Shown: positions 54,529-63,150 of the stretch, in pieces
Layout: the number at the start of each line of letters is the position of its first letter
Numbering within the stretch: position 1 is the stretch's first letter
Assembly: GCF_001625575.1 (NCBI RefSeq)
Contig: NZ_AUXV01000026.1
Coordinates: 62,001-126,000 of the forward strand
DNA length: 64,000 bases
Source of the DNA: Pseudoalteromonas luteoviolacea S2607
GTDB taxonomy: Bacteria > Pseudomonadota > Gammaproteobacteria > Enterobacterales > Alteromonadaceae
Reading direction: 5' to 3'
The notes under the pieces: generated by a model
What the model saw: only the letters and a program-made list of their open reading frames with translations
What the model was told of the DNA's origin: nothing
Database searches by the model: none
Translations under genes and position numbers: made by a program

Positions 54529-55728
54529 ATGGCCTTAAAGAAATTTTTAGAAGACATTGAACCTCACTTTGAACCAGGTGGAAAACACGAGAAGTGGTAT
54601 GCGCTTTATGAAGCAATCGCGACGGTTTTCTATACGCCTGGTTATGTAAACAAAGGCGGCACGCACGTGCGTGACAACATCGACCTAAAACGTATCATGA
54701 TTTTGGTATGGATGGCGACGTTCCCGGCTATGTTCTTTGGTATGTTCAACATTGGTCACCAAGCTGCAATCGCAATTGGTAACGGTTTTGACATCGCAAA
54801 CACTTGGCAGGCTGGTATTTTCCAAGCGCTAGGTGGTGAGCTCACAGCTACTTCCGGCTGGGCTGCGAAAATGTTTTACGGTGCGTGTTTCTTCCTACCT
54901 ATTTACGGAACGGTGTTTATCGTAGGTGGTTTTTGGGAAGTTCTATTCGCATCAGTGCGTAAGCACGAAGTAAACGAAGGTTTCTTCGTAACTTCAGTAT
55001 TATTTGCATTGATCCTGCCTGCAACAATCCCATTATGGCAAGTTGCACTAGGTATCACATTTGGTGTTGTAGTCGCTAAAGAAGTATTCGGTGGTACTGG
55101 CCGTAACTTCCTTAACCCTGCACTAGCTGGCCGTGCGTTCCTTTTCTTCGCATACCCAGGTGATATCTCAGGTGACACAGTATGGACAGCAGTAGATTCA
55201 TTCTCTGGTGCGACATACTTAGGTCAAGCAGCGATTGGTTCACTAGATTACAACAACATGCAATTGTGGTGGGACGCTTTCTACGGCTTCATCCAAGGTT
55301 CGGTGGGTGAAACGTCGACGCTTGCACTTGCAATTGGTGGCTTGTTCTTGATGTATGTTCGCATCGCGTCATGGCGCATCGTACTAGGTACATTCCTAGG
55401 TATGGTTGTAATGGCTACGCTGTTGAACATGATCGGTTCTGACACAAACGCGACATTTGCTATGCCTTGGCATTGGCACTTAGTACTGGGTGGTTTTGCA
55501 TTTGGTATGTTCTTTATGGCGACAGACCCTGTTTCAGCGTCTTTCACTGATAAAGGTAAATGGGCATACGGTGCACTAATTGGTGTTATGGTTGTACTTA
55601 TCCGTGTTGTTAACCCTGCATACCCAGAAGGTATGATGTTAGCAATTCTATTCGCTAACCTATTCGCACCGCTATTCGACCACTTTGTAGTGCAGTCTAA
55701 TGTGAAGAGGAGATTGGCACGTGTCTAG
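54529..55728 (+). CDS. nqrB: Na+-translocating NADH:quinone reductase subunit B
   Basis: NqrB is an integral subunit that carries covalent FMN and takes part in Na+ translocation. The 399 aa protein has about ten membrane segments. The flavinylation motif [10 protein letters not shown] has its FMN acceptor at Thr229. [28 protein letters not shown] near residue 184 is typical of NqrB/RnfD proteins. It starts 2 bp after nqrA and overlaps nqrC by 8 bp. Confidence 0.97.
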   Translation: MALKKFLEDIEPHFEPGGKHEKWYALYEAIATVFYTPGYVNKGGTHVRDNIDLKRIMILVWMATFPAMFFGMFNIGHQAAIAIGNGFDIANTWQAGIFQALGGELTATSGWAAKMFYGACFFLPIYGTVFIVGGFWEVLFASVRKHEVNEGFFVTSVLFALILPATIPLWQVALGITFGVVVAKEVFGGTGRNFLNPALAGRAFLFFAYPGDISGDTVWTAVDSFSGATYLGQAAIGSLDYNNMQLWWDAFYGFIQGSVGETSTLALAIGGLFLMYVRIASWRIVLGTFLGMVVMATLLNMIGSDTNATFAMPWHWHLVLGGFAFGMFFMATDPVSASFTDKGKWAYGALIGVMVVLIRVVNPAYPEGMMLAILFANLFAPLFDHFVVQSNVKRRLARV

Positions 55729-56467
55729 TAACAATGAAACTATCGGCAAAACGTTAGGCGTTGTTGTTGGTCTATGTTTAGTGTGTGCAATCGTCGTATC
55801 TTTTGCGGCAGTACAGTTACGCCCACTACAGCAAGCTAACAAAATTGAAGACGTTCAACGTAACATTCTAGCTGCGGCTGGTTTTAAAGACGTTGAAAAC
55901 GTTGCACAAAAGTACAATGAAGTCATTGACGCACGCGTTGTTGACTTCAAGTCTGGTGACTTTGTTGAAACAGACCCTAACTCGTTCGACTTCACGATGA
56001 CTAAGTTCGACGCAGAGCGCAGCTTTGCACTTCCGAAAGAAGATGACTTAGCTGGCGTACTTCGTATGACGCATGAGTCTCCAGTATACCTAGCTAAGAA
56101 CAGCAATGGTCAGGTTGAATCAGTTATTCTGCCTATCCAAGGTTACGGCCTATGGGGCATCATGTACGGTTTCATCGCACTAGACCTTGATACGAAAACG
56201 ATTAAAGCAATCAATTTCTATCAGCACAACGAAACTGCGGGTCTTGGTGGCGAAATCCAGAACCCTAAGTGGACAGCTACTTGGGAAGGCAAGCAACTAC
56301 CTGTAGATATCGTAAAAGGCACAGCTGGTAGCGATGTAAACAAAGTAGATGGAATATCTGGTGCGACACTAACGTCAAACGGTGTTGAGAACACATTCAA
56401 GTTCTGGACAGGCGATAAAGCGTTTGGTCCATTCCTAGCGAAAGTACGTGAAGGGGCATTGAACTAA
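55721..56467 (+). CDS. nqrC: Na+-translocating NADH:quinone reductase subunit C
   Basis: NqrC is anchored by one N-terminal helix (about 11-32, [20 protein letters not shown]) with a periplasmic domain that carries covalent FMN. The 248 aa protein has the flavinylation motif [10 protein letters not shown], with FMN expected on Thr216. The start is GTG, preceded by AGAGGAGATT, and lies inside the last codons of nqrB. ApbE, which performs this flavinylation, is encoded just after the operon. Confidence 0.96.
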   Translation: MSSNNETIGKTLGVVVGLCLVCAIVVSFAAVQLRPLQQANKIEDVQRNILAAAGFKDVENVAQKYNEVIDARVVDFKSGDFVETDPNSFDFTMTKFDAERSFALPKEDDLAGVLRMTHESPVYLAKNSNGQVESVILPIQGYGLWGIMYGFIALDLDTKTIKAINFYQHNETAGLGGEIQNPKWTATWEGKQLPVDIVKGTAGSDVNKVDGISGATLTSNGVENTFKFWTGDKAFGPFLAKVREGALN

Positions 56468-57099
56468 TGGCTAATGCAAAAGAAATGAAGGAAGTCTTGT
56501 TAGGACCAGTCTTCGCAAACAACCCGATTGCTCTGCAAGTACTGGGTATTTGTTCTGCGTTAGCGGTTACTTCAAGCCTTAAAAATGCACTTATCATGTC
56601 ACTTGCTTTGACTGTGGTAACTGCGTTCTCAAGTTTATTTATCTCGTTGATCCGTAACCACATTCCGTCAAGTGTACGTATCATCGTTCAAATGACAATT
56701 ATTGCATCATTGGTAATCGTTGTTGACCAGACACTTCAAGCATTCGTATATGCAACGGCTAAAGAACTAACGGTATTCGTTGGTCTAATCATTACAAACT
56801 GTATCGTAATGGGTCGTGCAGAAGCTTATGCAATGAAGTCACCACCGCTTATGTCTTTCTTAGACGGCATTGGTAACGGTCTTGGTTACTCAGTAGTTCT
56901 ACTTACAATTGGTTTTGTACGTGAGCTATTCGGTGCAGGTGCACTATTTGGTGTTGAAATCCTTCCGCTAGTTTCTGACGGTGGTTGGTACCAGCCAATG
57001 GGTCTATTAATTATGCCATTTAGTTCATTCTTCTTAGTTGGTTTCTTCATTTGGGTACTTCGTACTTATAAGAAAGACCAAGTAGAAGCGAAGGCATAA
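56467..57099 (+). CDS. nqrD: Na+-translocating NADH:quinone reductase subunit D
   Basis: NqrD is an integral subunit paired with NqrE; the two hold an iron centre between them in the complex. The 210 aa protein has six membrane segments. [20 protein letters not shown] near residue 105 and [28 protein letters not shown] near 130 are the family hallmarks, including the conserved Cys in NCIVMGR. It overlaps nqrC by one base (TAATG). Confidence 0.97.
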   Translation: MANAKEMKEVLLGPVFANNPIALQVLGICSALAVTSSLKNALIMSLALTVVTAFSSLFISLIRNHIPSSVRIIVQMTIIASLVIVVDQTLQAFVYATAKELTVFVGLIITNCIVMGRAEAYAMKSPPLMSFLDGIGNGLGYSVVLLTIGFVRELFGAGALFGVEILPLVSDGGWYQPMGLLIMPFSSFFLVGFFIWVLRTYKKDQVEAKA

Positions 57100-57109
57100 G
57101 GGGAGAAAG

Positions 57110-57718
57110 ATGGAACATTATCTTAGCTTATTTGTAAAAGCGGTTTTCATCGAAAACTTAGCGCTATCTTTCTTCTTAGGTATGTGTACATTCCTTGCGG
57201 TATCTAAGAAAGTAACAACCTCGTTCGGTCTTGGTGTTGCAGTAATCTTTGTACTAGGTGTAGCTGTGCCGGTAAACAACATTGTTTATCACGCGGTACT
57301 GGCACCGGGTGCACTTGAATGGCTTGGTTTCCCAGAGGCTGACTTAAGCTTCTTGAAATTCTTGACTTTCATCGGTGTAATCGCAGCACTTGTACAGATC
57401 CTAGAAATGACATTGGACAAGTTTTTCCCTGCGCTATATAACGCGCTTGGTATTTTCTTGCCACTTATCACAGTAAACTGTGCGATTTTCGGTGCGGTAG
57501 CATTCATGGTTGAGCGTAACTATAACCTTGGTGAGTCAGTTGTCTTTGGCATCGGCTCAGGTGTGGGTTGGGCGCTTGCAATCGTATTGCTAGCAGGTCT
57601 TCGTGAGAAGATGAAGTATGCTGATATCCCAGATGGTCTTCGTGGTTTAGGTATTACCTTCATCACTGTAGGTCTAATGGGCTTTGGCTTCTTGTCATTC
57701 TCTGGTATTTCACTTTAA
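57110..57718 (+). CDS. nqrE: Na+-translocating NADH:quinone reductase subunit E
   Basis: NqrE is the inverted-topology partner of NqrD. The 202 aa protein has six membrane segments. [19 protein letters not shown] near residue 19 carries the conserved Cys, and [22 protein letters not shown] near 112 the second one. [17 protein letters not shown] is the standard N-terminus. GGGGAGAAAG lies upstream of the ATG. Confidence 0.97.
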   Translation: MEHYLSLFVKAVFIENLALSFFLGMCTFLAVSKKVTTSFGLGVAVIFVLGVAVPVNNIVYHAVLAPGALEWLGFPEADLSFLKFLTFIGVIAALVQILEMTLDKFFPALYNALGIFLPLITVNCAIFGAVAFMVERNYNLGESVVFGIGSGVGWALAIVLLAGLREKMKYADIPDGLRGLGITFITVGLMGFGFLSFSGISL

Positions 57719-57737
57719 TTAGCGAGGAAACTATACG

Positions 57738-58964
57738 ATGGAAACTATTGTATTAGGTGTAAGTATGTTCATCGCTATCGTTGTGATCTTGGTGCTAGTC
57801 ATCATCGCAGCGAAATCGAAGCTTGTACCAAGCGGTGACATCACAATCGGCATCAACGGCGATGCGGACAAAGCAATTACATCAGCACCAGGTGGTAAGC
57901 TACTAGGCTCACTAGCTGATGCCGGTATCTTCATTTCATCAGCATGTGGTGGTGGTGGTTCTTGTGGCCAGTGTCGCGTACATGTTCATTCTGGTGGTGG
58001 TGATATCCTTCCAACTGAGCTTGACCACATCACTAAAGGTGAAGCACGTGAAGGTTGTCGTTTAGCATGTCAGGTTGCGGTTAAGACTGACATGGAAATC
58101 GAAGTAGAAGATTCTATCTTCGGCGTTAAGAAGTGGGAATGTACAGTTATCTCTAACGATAACAAAGCGACATTCATCAAAGAGCTTAAGCTTGGTATCC
58201 CTGAAGGTGAGGTTGTACCTTTCCGTGCAGGTGGTTACATCCAGATTGAAGCGCCGGCTCACCACGTTAAATACGCTGACTTTGATATTCCTGACGAATA
58301 TCGTGGTGATTGGGAGCGTTTTGGCTTCTTCAATCTTGAGTCTAAAGTTGACGATGAGACGGTCCGTGCATACTCAATGGCTAACTACCCTGAAGAGTTC
58401 GGTATCATCATGTTGAACGTGCGTATTGCAACTCCGCCGCCAAATAACCTAAGCCTACCATGTGGTAAGATGTCTTCGTACATCTGGTCACTTAAAGAAG
58501 GTGATAAGGTAACTATCTCTGGTCCATTCGGTGAATTCTTCGCGAAAGAAACGGATGCAGAAATGGTATTCGTAGGTGGTGGTGCAGGTATGGCTCCAAT
58601 GCGTTCACACATCTTTGACCAACTTAAGCGTCTTAACTCAGACCGTAAGATGTCTTTCTGGTATGGTGCACGTTCTAAGCGTGAGATGTTCTACGTAGAA
58701 GACTTCGACGGCCTAGCTGCTGATAACGATAACTTTGAGTGGCACGTAGCACTTTCTGATCCTCAACCAGAGGATAACTGGGAAGGTTACACAGGCTTCA
58801 TCCACAACGTATTACTAGAGAACTATCTGAAGGACCACGAAGCGCCTGAAGACTGTGAGTTCTACATGTGTGGTCCACCAATGATGAACGCAGCTGTTAT
58901 CAACATGCTGAAAGATCTTGGTGTTGAAGACGAAAACATCCTACTTGATGACTTCGGTGGTTAA
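57738..58964 (+). CDS. nqrF: Na+-translocating NADH:quinone reductase subunit F
   Basis: NqrF takes electrons from NADH through FAD to a 2Fe-2S cluster. The 408 aa protein has one N-terminal membrane helix (about 3-25). The ferredoxin domain shows [16 protein letters not shown] with Cys70, Cys76 and Cys79, then GCRLACQV with Cys111. The FAD domain shows [11 protein letters not shown] near 212, and the NADH domain [19 protein letters not shown] near 275 and [11 protein letters not shown] near 376. It closes the six-gene operon and is followed by a strong terminator. Confidence 0.98.
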   Translation: METIVLGVSMFIAIVVILVLVIIAAKSKLVPSGDITIGINGDADKAITSAPGGKLLGSLADAGIFISSACGGGGSCGQCRVHVHSGGGDILPTELDHITKGEAREGCRLACQVAVKTDMEIEVEDSIFGVKKWECTVISNDNKATFIKELKLGIPEGEVVPFRAGGYIQIEAPAHHVKYADFDIPDEYRGDWERFGFFNLESKVDDETVRAYSMANYPEEFGIIMLNVRIATPPPNNLSLPCGKMSSYIWSLKEGDKVTISGPFGEFFAKETDAEMVFVGGGAGMAPMRSHIFDQLKRLNSDRKMSFWYGARSKREMFYVEDFDGLAADNDNFEWHVALSDPQPEDNWEGYTGFIHNVLLENYLKDHEAPEDCEFYMCGPPMMNAAVINMLKDLGVEDENILLDDFGG

Positions 58965-59005
58965 TTAGGTACTAAATATGATGTTTAATCGTATTTAAAA
59001 AGTTT

Positions 59006-59037
59006 AAACCCCTAGGGCGTTCCCTAGGGGTTTTTTT
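59006..59037 (+). terminator. terminator of nqrABCDEF
   Basis: AAACCCCTAGGG-CGTT-CCCTAGGGGTTT is a perfect 12 bp stem followed by TTTT. It lies about 40 bp past nqrF and separates the structural operon from apbE. Confidence 0.92.
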
Positions 59038-59062
59038 ATATGGTGTAAGGACTAAAAAATAG

Positions 59063-60091
59063 ATGCAAAAACTTGGTTATTTCTTCTCTGTTATTTTTTT
59101 AGTGTTGTTCTTATCTGCGTGTGGTGAGCAAAAAGCGGAACAAAGTCCCGTTGAAATAAACGGTAGGACAATGGGGACTACCTATAATATCAAGGTCTTC
59201 CCTGGCCCTGTTAGTTTAGATGCTGAACGTTTTAAAAGTGAAGTAGACGAAGCGCTTATTGCTGTCAACGAGTCTATGTCGACGTATATTCCTGATTCAG
59301 AGATTAATCAATTTAATCGGCTTGCCGCTAATACCGTGATGCCGATAAGCGAAGACTTCAGAAAGGTAACAGCAGAGTCTATCCGTTTGGGGCAATCAAC
59401 GAAGACCCTCGATGTGACCATGGGGCCTTTAATTGATTTATGGGGGTTTGGTCCTGACAAGCGTCCTACTAAGCGTCCGTCACAAAGTGAGATAGAGGCG
59501 ATGCAAGACAACATAGGCGTGGATAAGTTGACCCTAACAAGCAAAGGCCTGTCTAAATCTCTTAGCCATTTAGAATTATCTTTTTCAGCTACGGCGAAAG
59601 GTTATGGTATTGACAAAGTAGCTGAGCTGATTGAGCGCAAAGGCATTGAAAACTACATGGTAGAAATTGGTGGAGAATTGCGCATCTCAGGTAGTAAGCC
59701 TGGCGCAACGCCGTGGCGTATTGCCATCGAAAAGCCGGATGCACCAGTTGGCCAGCGTCAAATTCATAGAATTATAGAGCCGGGTAAAAACAGTGTTGCG
59801 ACCTCGGGTGATTATCGCATTTTCTATGAGATGGATGGTGAGGTATTCACGCACCTCATTGATCCTGCAACAGGCAAACCAGTAAAGCATGACTTGGTAT
59901 CGGTAACTGTGCTGCACCCATCAGCCATGACCGCGGATGGGTTAGCGACAGCGCTTACTGTTATGGGAACTGAACGTGCTAAGGCTTACGCCGAGCAGCA
60001 CAAGCTAGCAGTTTATCTGATCAGTAAAACGCAGGATGGTCTGAAGACGTATTCGAGCTCAGCATTTGCGCCTTACTTAAATAAAGATTAA
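59063..60091 (+). CDS. apbE: FAD:protein FMN transferase
   Basis: ApbE attaches FMN from FAD to a Thr of target proteins, here NqrB and NqrC, in the periplasm. The 342 aa protein is a lipoprotein: a signal peptide ends at LSAC with the acylated Cys20. Family motifs are GRTMGTTYNIKVFPG near residue 34, VTMGPLIDLWGFGP near 119, SATAKGYGIDKVAEL near 177, VEIGGELRISG and the metal-binding Asp of TADGLATALTVMG near 293. It follows the nqr terminator by 25 bp; its own promoter or read-through would be needed. Confidence 0.95.
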   Translation: MQKLGYFFSVIFLVLFLSACGEQKAEQSPVEINGRTMGTTYNIKVFPGPVSLDAERFKSEVDEALIAVNESMSTYIPDSEINQFNRLAANTVMPISEDFRKVTAESIRLGQSTKTLDVTMGPLIDLWGFGPDKRPTKRPSQSEIEAMQDNIGVDKLTLTSKGLSKSLSHLELSFSATAKGYGIDKVAELIERKGIENYMVEIGGELRISGSKPGATPWRIAIEKPDAPVGQRQIHRIIEPGKNSVATSGDYRIFYEMDGEVFTHLIDPATGKPVKHDLVSVTVLHPSAMTADGLATALTVMGTERAKAYAEQHKLAVYLISKTQDGLKTYSSSAFAPYLNKD

Positions 60092-60094
60092 AGG

Positions 60095-60115
60095 AAGCAA
60101 ATATCATTGCTTTTT
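60095..60115 (+). terminator. weak terminator after apbE
   Basis: AAGCAA-ATATCA-TTGCTT is a short 6 bp stem followed by TTTG directly after the apbE stop. It may only attenuate read-through to nqrM. Confidence 0.45.
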
Positions 60116-60225
60116 GTGAGGTAAATTCATTCAACTTTGTCGGGATTAGATATATAATATTGTGAATATACCGTCAGTTGCTTGGGATAAACCTAAGTTG
60201 GTTCGTTAATTAAGGGGCTTAGCCT

Positions 60226-60438
60226 ATGTCACTTTTTATTCTTACTTTTGGATTACTTGTTTTGATTGCAGCAGCAATGGCTGTGGGCGTAATAGTACAG
60301 AAAAAATCAATGGCAAGTAGTTGCGGGGGTTTGGGCTCTATGGGCATTGATAAAATATGTGACTGTGACGACCCATGCGATAAGCGCAAAAAACGCTTAG
60401 CGAAAGAGCAGTCATGGCGAGAAAACCAAATTTTATAA
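60226..60438 (+). CDS. nqrM: NQR maturation factor NqrM
   Basis: NqrM is a small membrane protein needed for assembly of Na+-NQR, probably for iron delivery to the NqrD/NqrE centre. The 70 aa protein has one N-terminal helix (about 3-24). It also has the conserved Cys set SSCGGLGSMGIDKICDCDDPCDKRKKR (cited by its parts SSCGG and KICDCDDPCDKR). Its place after apbE is conserved in many Na+-NQR bacteria. A GGGGC ribosome-binding stretch is just upstream. Confidence 0.9.
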   Translation: MSLFILTFGLLVLIAAAMAVGVIVQKKSMASSCGGLGSMGIDKICDCDDPCDKRKKRLAKEQSWRENQIL

Positions 60439-60450
60439 TTTGGGTTGAAT

Positions 60451-60478
60451 AAAAACGCAGGCCAGCCTGCGTTTTTTT
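60451..60478 (+). terminator. terminator of nqrM
   Basis: AAACGCAGG-CCAG-CCTGCGTTT is a 9 bp stem followed by TTTT, 14 bp past the nqrM stop. Confidence 0.9.
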
Positions 60479-60492
60479 GTGCGTATTATTTA

Positions 60493-61092
60493 ATGCTAAA
60501 AACTATTTTCCTTGTCAGACACACTGAGACCGTTAAGATTAATCATTTGATCGGTGCCTCCGATGTGCCACTTCCTCTTGCAAGCCTTGAACGACTGCAA
60601 AGTCAGCTGGATGAATGTCCTAATATACAAAAAGTCATTTCTTCTCCCCGTCAAAGGTGCAGCCAAGCAGCACGAATATTTAGCGAAGCCCACCAAGTGC
60701 CATTGGAGATTGAGCCAAAAATTCAAGAAATGGACTTTGGTGATTGGGACGGACATTGTTATGAATGGCTATGGCAAAATACAGCCAATCCGAGTATTGG
60801 TGATTTTTGGCAAGATCCTTGGTCTCATATCCCGCCAAATGGCGAGCCTATGACGAGTTTTGAGAGGAGAGTTGAGTCGTGGTGGCAAGAGATTGTTTCC
60901 TCTCCCAATGATGATGCTATCTTAGTGGTAACACATGGTGGGGTGATAAAGGTACTGCTTGCAATCGTGTTGGCTTTACCACATAAAAGTGCAACCCATT
61001 TAAATTGTTTTGAAGTCGGCTATGGCTGTATCGTGCGCCTCTCTGTTTATTACGATAATAACGGAGTTGCTTGGCCTAAAGTTGTCTTTTAG
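60493..61092 (+). CDS. cobC: histidine phosphatase, alpha-ribazole phosphatase-like
   Basis: CobC-type phosphatases remove phosphate from alpha-ribazole 5'-phosphate (or adenosylcobalamin 5'-phosphate) during B12 nucleotide-loop assembly. The 199 aa protein has the catalytic FLVRHTETVK near residue 6, then SSPRQRCSQAARIF near 55, MDFGDWDG with the acid residue near 84, and VVTHGGVIKVLLA near 148. The B12 role is inferred from cobT and the riboswitch downstream; another phosphomutase-like role cannot be excluded. I start at ATG 60493; the frame is open into the nqrM terminator. It lies upstream of, and so outside, the riboswitch-controlled segment. Confidence 0.75.
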   Translation: MLKTIFLVRHTETVKINHLIGASDVPLPLASLERLQSQLDECPNIQKVISSPRQRCSQAARIFSEAHQVPLEIEPKIQEMDFGDWDGHCYEWLWQNTANPSIGDFWQDPWSHIPPNGEPMTSFERRVESWWQEIVSSPNDDAILVVTHGGVIKVLLAIVLALPHKSATHLNCFEVGYGCIVRLSVYYDNNGVAWPKVVF

Positions 61093-61120
61093 CCATCTAG
61101 ACTTCATAATACACAGAATC

Positions 61121-61250
61121 ATTTCAGTGCTGCTTGGGAATGGGGTGAAAATCCTCAGCTGTCCCCGCAACTGTATTCGTATGCTTTAATAAAGTGTCGA
61201 AGAGCCAGATACCAAGGCTGAAATAAGAACTTAAGCGGGCGCACTTAAGT
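61121..61250 (+). promoter_or_regulatory. cobalamin riboswitch
   Basis: The sequence contains the conserved B12-riboswitch core: GGGAA, then GGTGAAAATCC, CTGTCCCCGCAACTGTA and AGAGCCAGATACC. The closing stem is ATTTCAG near 61121 with CTGAAAT at 61217-61223. A perfect ACTTAAG / CTTAAGT hairpin (61229-61250) follows and could be the expression platform. It is compact, lacking the large peripheral arm of enteric btuB riboswitches. It precedes btuD-btuC-cobT and should lower their expression when cobalamin is bound. Confidence 0.92.
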
Positions 61251-61321
61251 GATATCACAACACCCTATTGGAGCTGCTAATGCCCATCTTGTGATCTGTG
61301 CTGCCCGAAACAAGAGGACAT

Positions 61322-62155
61322 ATGGTAGCGGCACAAGTTTCTGTAAATAACCTCAATTTGGTTATTAATAATAAGCACATTTTATCTGACATTTGTTTTT
61401 CAGTAGCCTCAGGTCAATTTGTTGGGCTGATTGGTCCTAATGGTGCGGGAAAGTCATCACTATTGCGATGTTTGTATCGTTTTCAAACACCGGTGTCGGG
61501 TAGCATTTTGATAGATCAGACCGATATTAATCAATTTGATAGGCTGAGTTATGCAAGAACAGTCGCTGCGGTACTGCAAGAGATCCCCAGCCAGTTTAAT
61601 TTAGCTGTGTTTGACGTCGTTGCAATGGGGATTACACCACATAAACGCTTGTTTTCAAGCATCTCACTGAGAGATCGCCAGTCGATTCAAGAAGCGCTCC
61701 AGAAAGTAGGATTAACCCACAAGCAACAGCAACCATATGAGTCTCTATCTGGGGGAGAGAAGCAACGCGTCATGATAGCCAGAGCAATTGTCCAGCGCCC
61801 GAGTTTACTATTGATGGATGAGCCCACGAGTCATTTAGATGTAAAGTACCAGATAGAAATTATGGCTTTGGCTAAGTCATTGGGAGTTACTGTCATTGCA
61901 TCGTTTCATGATTTAAATCTGGCGTCGGCGCTGTGTGACTCAATTTTAGTGCTTGATCAAGGGGAGTTACTGGCTGATGGGACTCCTCAAAACGTAATGA
62001 CAACCGAGATGCTGTCTACAGTGTTCGGAGTAAACGCGGAGGTATCATTACAGTCCTCGTCCAATGGCGAGCAAATTCCATATATTCGTTATCAATATCA
62101 ACTCAGTGAAACAGATTTAGATTTACAAGTTTCAAGGGGGCGAGAGTGCGAGTAG
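61322..62155 (+). CDS. btuD: cobalamin ABC transporter ATP-binding protein
   Basis: The 277 aa ATPase energises B12 (or related corrinoid) import. Walker A is GLIGPNGAGKSSLLRCLY near residue 33, signature LSGGEKQRVMIARAIVQ near 136, Walker B LLLMDEPTSHLD near 157 and the switch His in ASFHDLNLASAL near 192. Taken alone it is a FecE/BtuD-type ATPase that could serve siderophores. The riboswitch upstream and cobT downstream point to cobalamin. ATG 61322 has AGAGGA upstream. The stop overlaps btuC by 10 nt. Confidence 0.9.
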   Translation: MVAAQVSVNNLNLVINNKHILSDICFSVASGQFVGLIGPNGAGKSSLLRCLYRFQTPVSGSILIDQTDINQFDRLSYARTVAAVLQEIPSQFNLAVFDVVAMGITPHKRLFSSISLRDRQSIQEALQKVGLTHKQQQPYESLSGGEKQRVMIARAIVQRPSLLLMDEPTSHLDVKYQIEIMALAKSLGVTVIASFHDLNLASALCDSILVLDQGELLADGTPQNVMTTEMLSTVFGVNAEVSLQSSSNGEQIPYIRYQYQLSETDLDLQVSRGRECE

Positions 62156-63138
62156 CTGCAAGTAGTATTTTGATTTTAGTCTGCCTCTTTAGCTTTATGA
62201 GTGCATTGAGTATAGGTGCTATTCATGTAGATTTTTACGATGTATGGCTAGCGTTATGGTCATATGATGAAACACAACTGGCACAAAAAATAATTGTTGA
62301 GCTTAGGCTCCCTCGCACAGTTTTAGCATTTTTGGCCGGCGCAGGCCTCGCGACTGCTGGCTTAATTTTACAAACAGTGACACGTAACCCGTTGGCAGAT
62401 CCTTATCTTTTCGGTATTTCTTCTGGGGCATCTTTTGGGGTGGTACTTCTTCTAACTATTTTCGGTATTCAAAATGGCTTAGCTATGTCGGGGGCTGCAT
62501 TACTTGGCAGTGTGTGTGCGATGAGCCTATTGCTATTAATTGCGTACCATAAAGGGACTGCGCAAATTGAAAGCATGTTGCTTGCCGGGGTCGCACTGTC
62601 ATTTTTATTTAATGCGTTTACTAGCTTGTTATTGTACTGGAGCGATCCGCAAGCCATCACTGCGATTATCTTTTGGAGCTTAGGCAGTTTTAGTCGAGCT
62701 GATTGGGCATGGATGTGGCTACCATTTACCGTGGTCCTATTAGGCTTTTTGAGCGTGATTTGTTTTAGGCGTCACCTTAATGCGCTTTTGCTAGGAGATG
62801 AAAGTGCAGTAACGTTGGGTGTTAACGTGCATAAGCTGCGTTTGGGCATGCTTTTAGTAAGCTCTTTGCTGACGGCGGTGTTAGTGGCAGCGTGTGGCGG
62901 GGTGGGATTTGTTGGCCTAATGATCCCACATATTGTACGTTTTTTTATCTCTCAAGCCAGAGTGCTAGGTATGTTGATGACGGCATTGAGTGGCGGTTTA
63001 CTCATGTTATGGGTAGATGTGCTTGCACGTAGCTTAATTGAGAATCAAGAGTTACCAATTGGTGTGATCACAGCTGCCATCGGCAGTGTATTTTTCCTTT
63101 CTCTATTGATGTTTAAAAAACGCTCAGCAACAATTTAA
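62146..63138 (+). CDS. btuC: cobalamin ABC transporter permease
   Basis: The 330 aa FecCD-family permease has about ten membrane segments. RLPRTVLAFLAGAGLATAGLILQTVTRNPLADPYLFGISSGA near residue 54 is the family signature (seen as LPRTVLAFLAGAGLA and NPLADPYLFGISSGA), and GFVGLMIPHIVRFF near 260 contains the ATPase-coupling region. The start is GTG with AAGGGGGCGAGA upstream, inside the last codons of btuD. The periplasmic partner BtuF is not in the window. Confidence 0.92.
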   Translation: MRVAASSILILVCLFSFMSALSIGAIHVDFYDVWLALWSYDETQLAQKIIVELRLPRTVLAFLAGAGLATAGLILQTVTRNPLADPYLFGISSGASFGVVLLLTIFGIQNGLAMSGAALLGSVCAMSLLLLIAYHKGTAQIESMLLAGVALSFLFNAFTSLLLYWSDPQAITAIIFWSLGSFSRADWAWMWLPFTVVLLGFLSVICFRRHLNALLLGDESAVTLGVNVHKLRLGMLLVSSLLTAVLVAACGGVGFVGLMIPHIVRFFISQARVLGMLMTALSGGLLMLWVDVLARSLIENQELPIGVITAAIGSVFFLSLLMFKKRSATI

Positions 63139-63150
63139 TTGGATAGTTAA

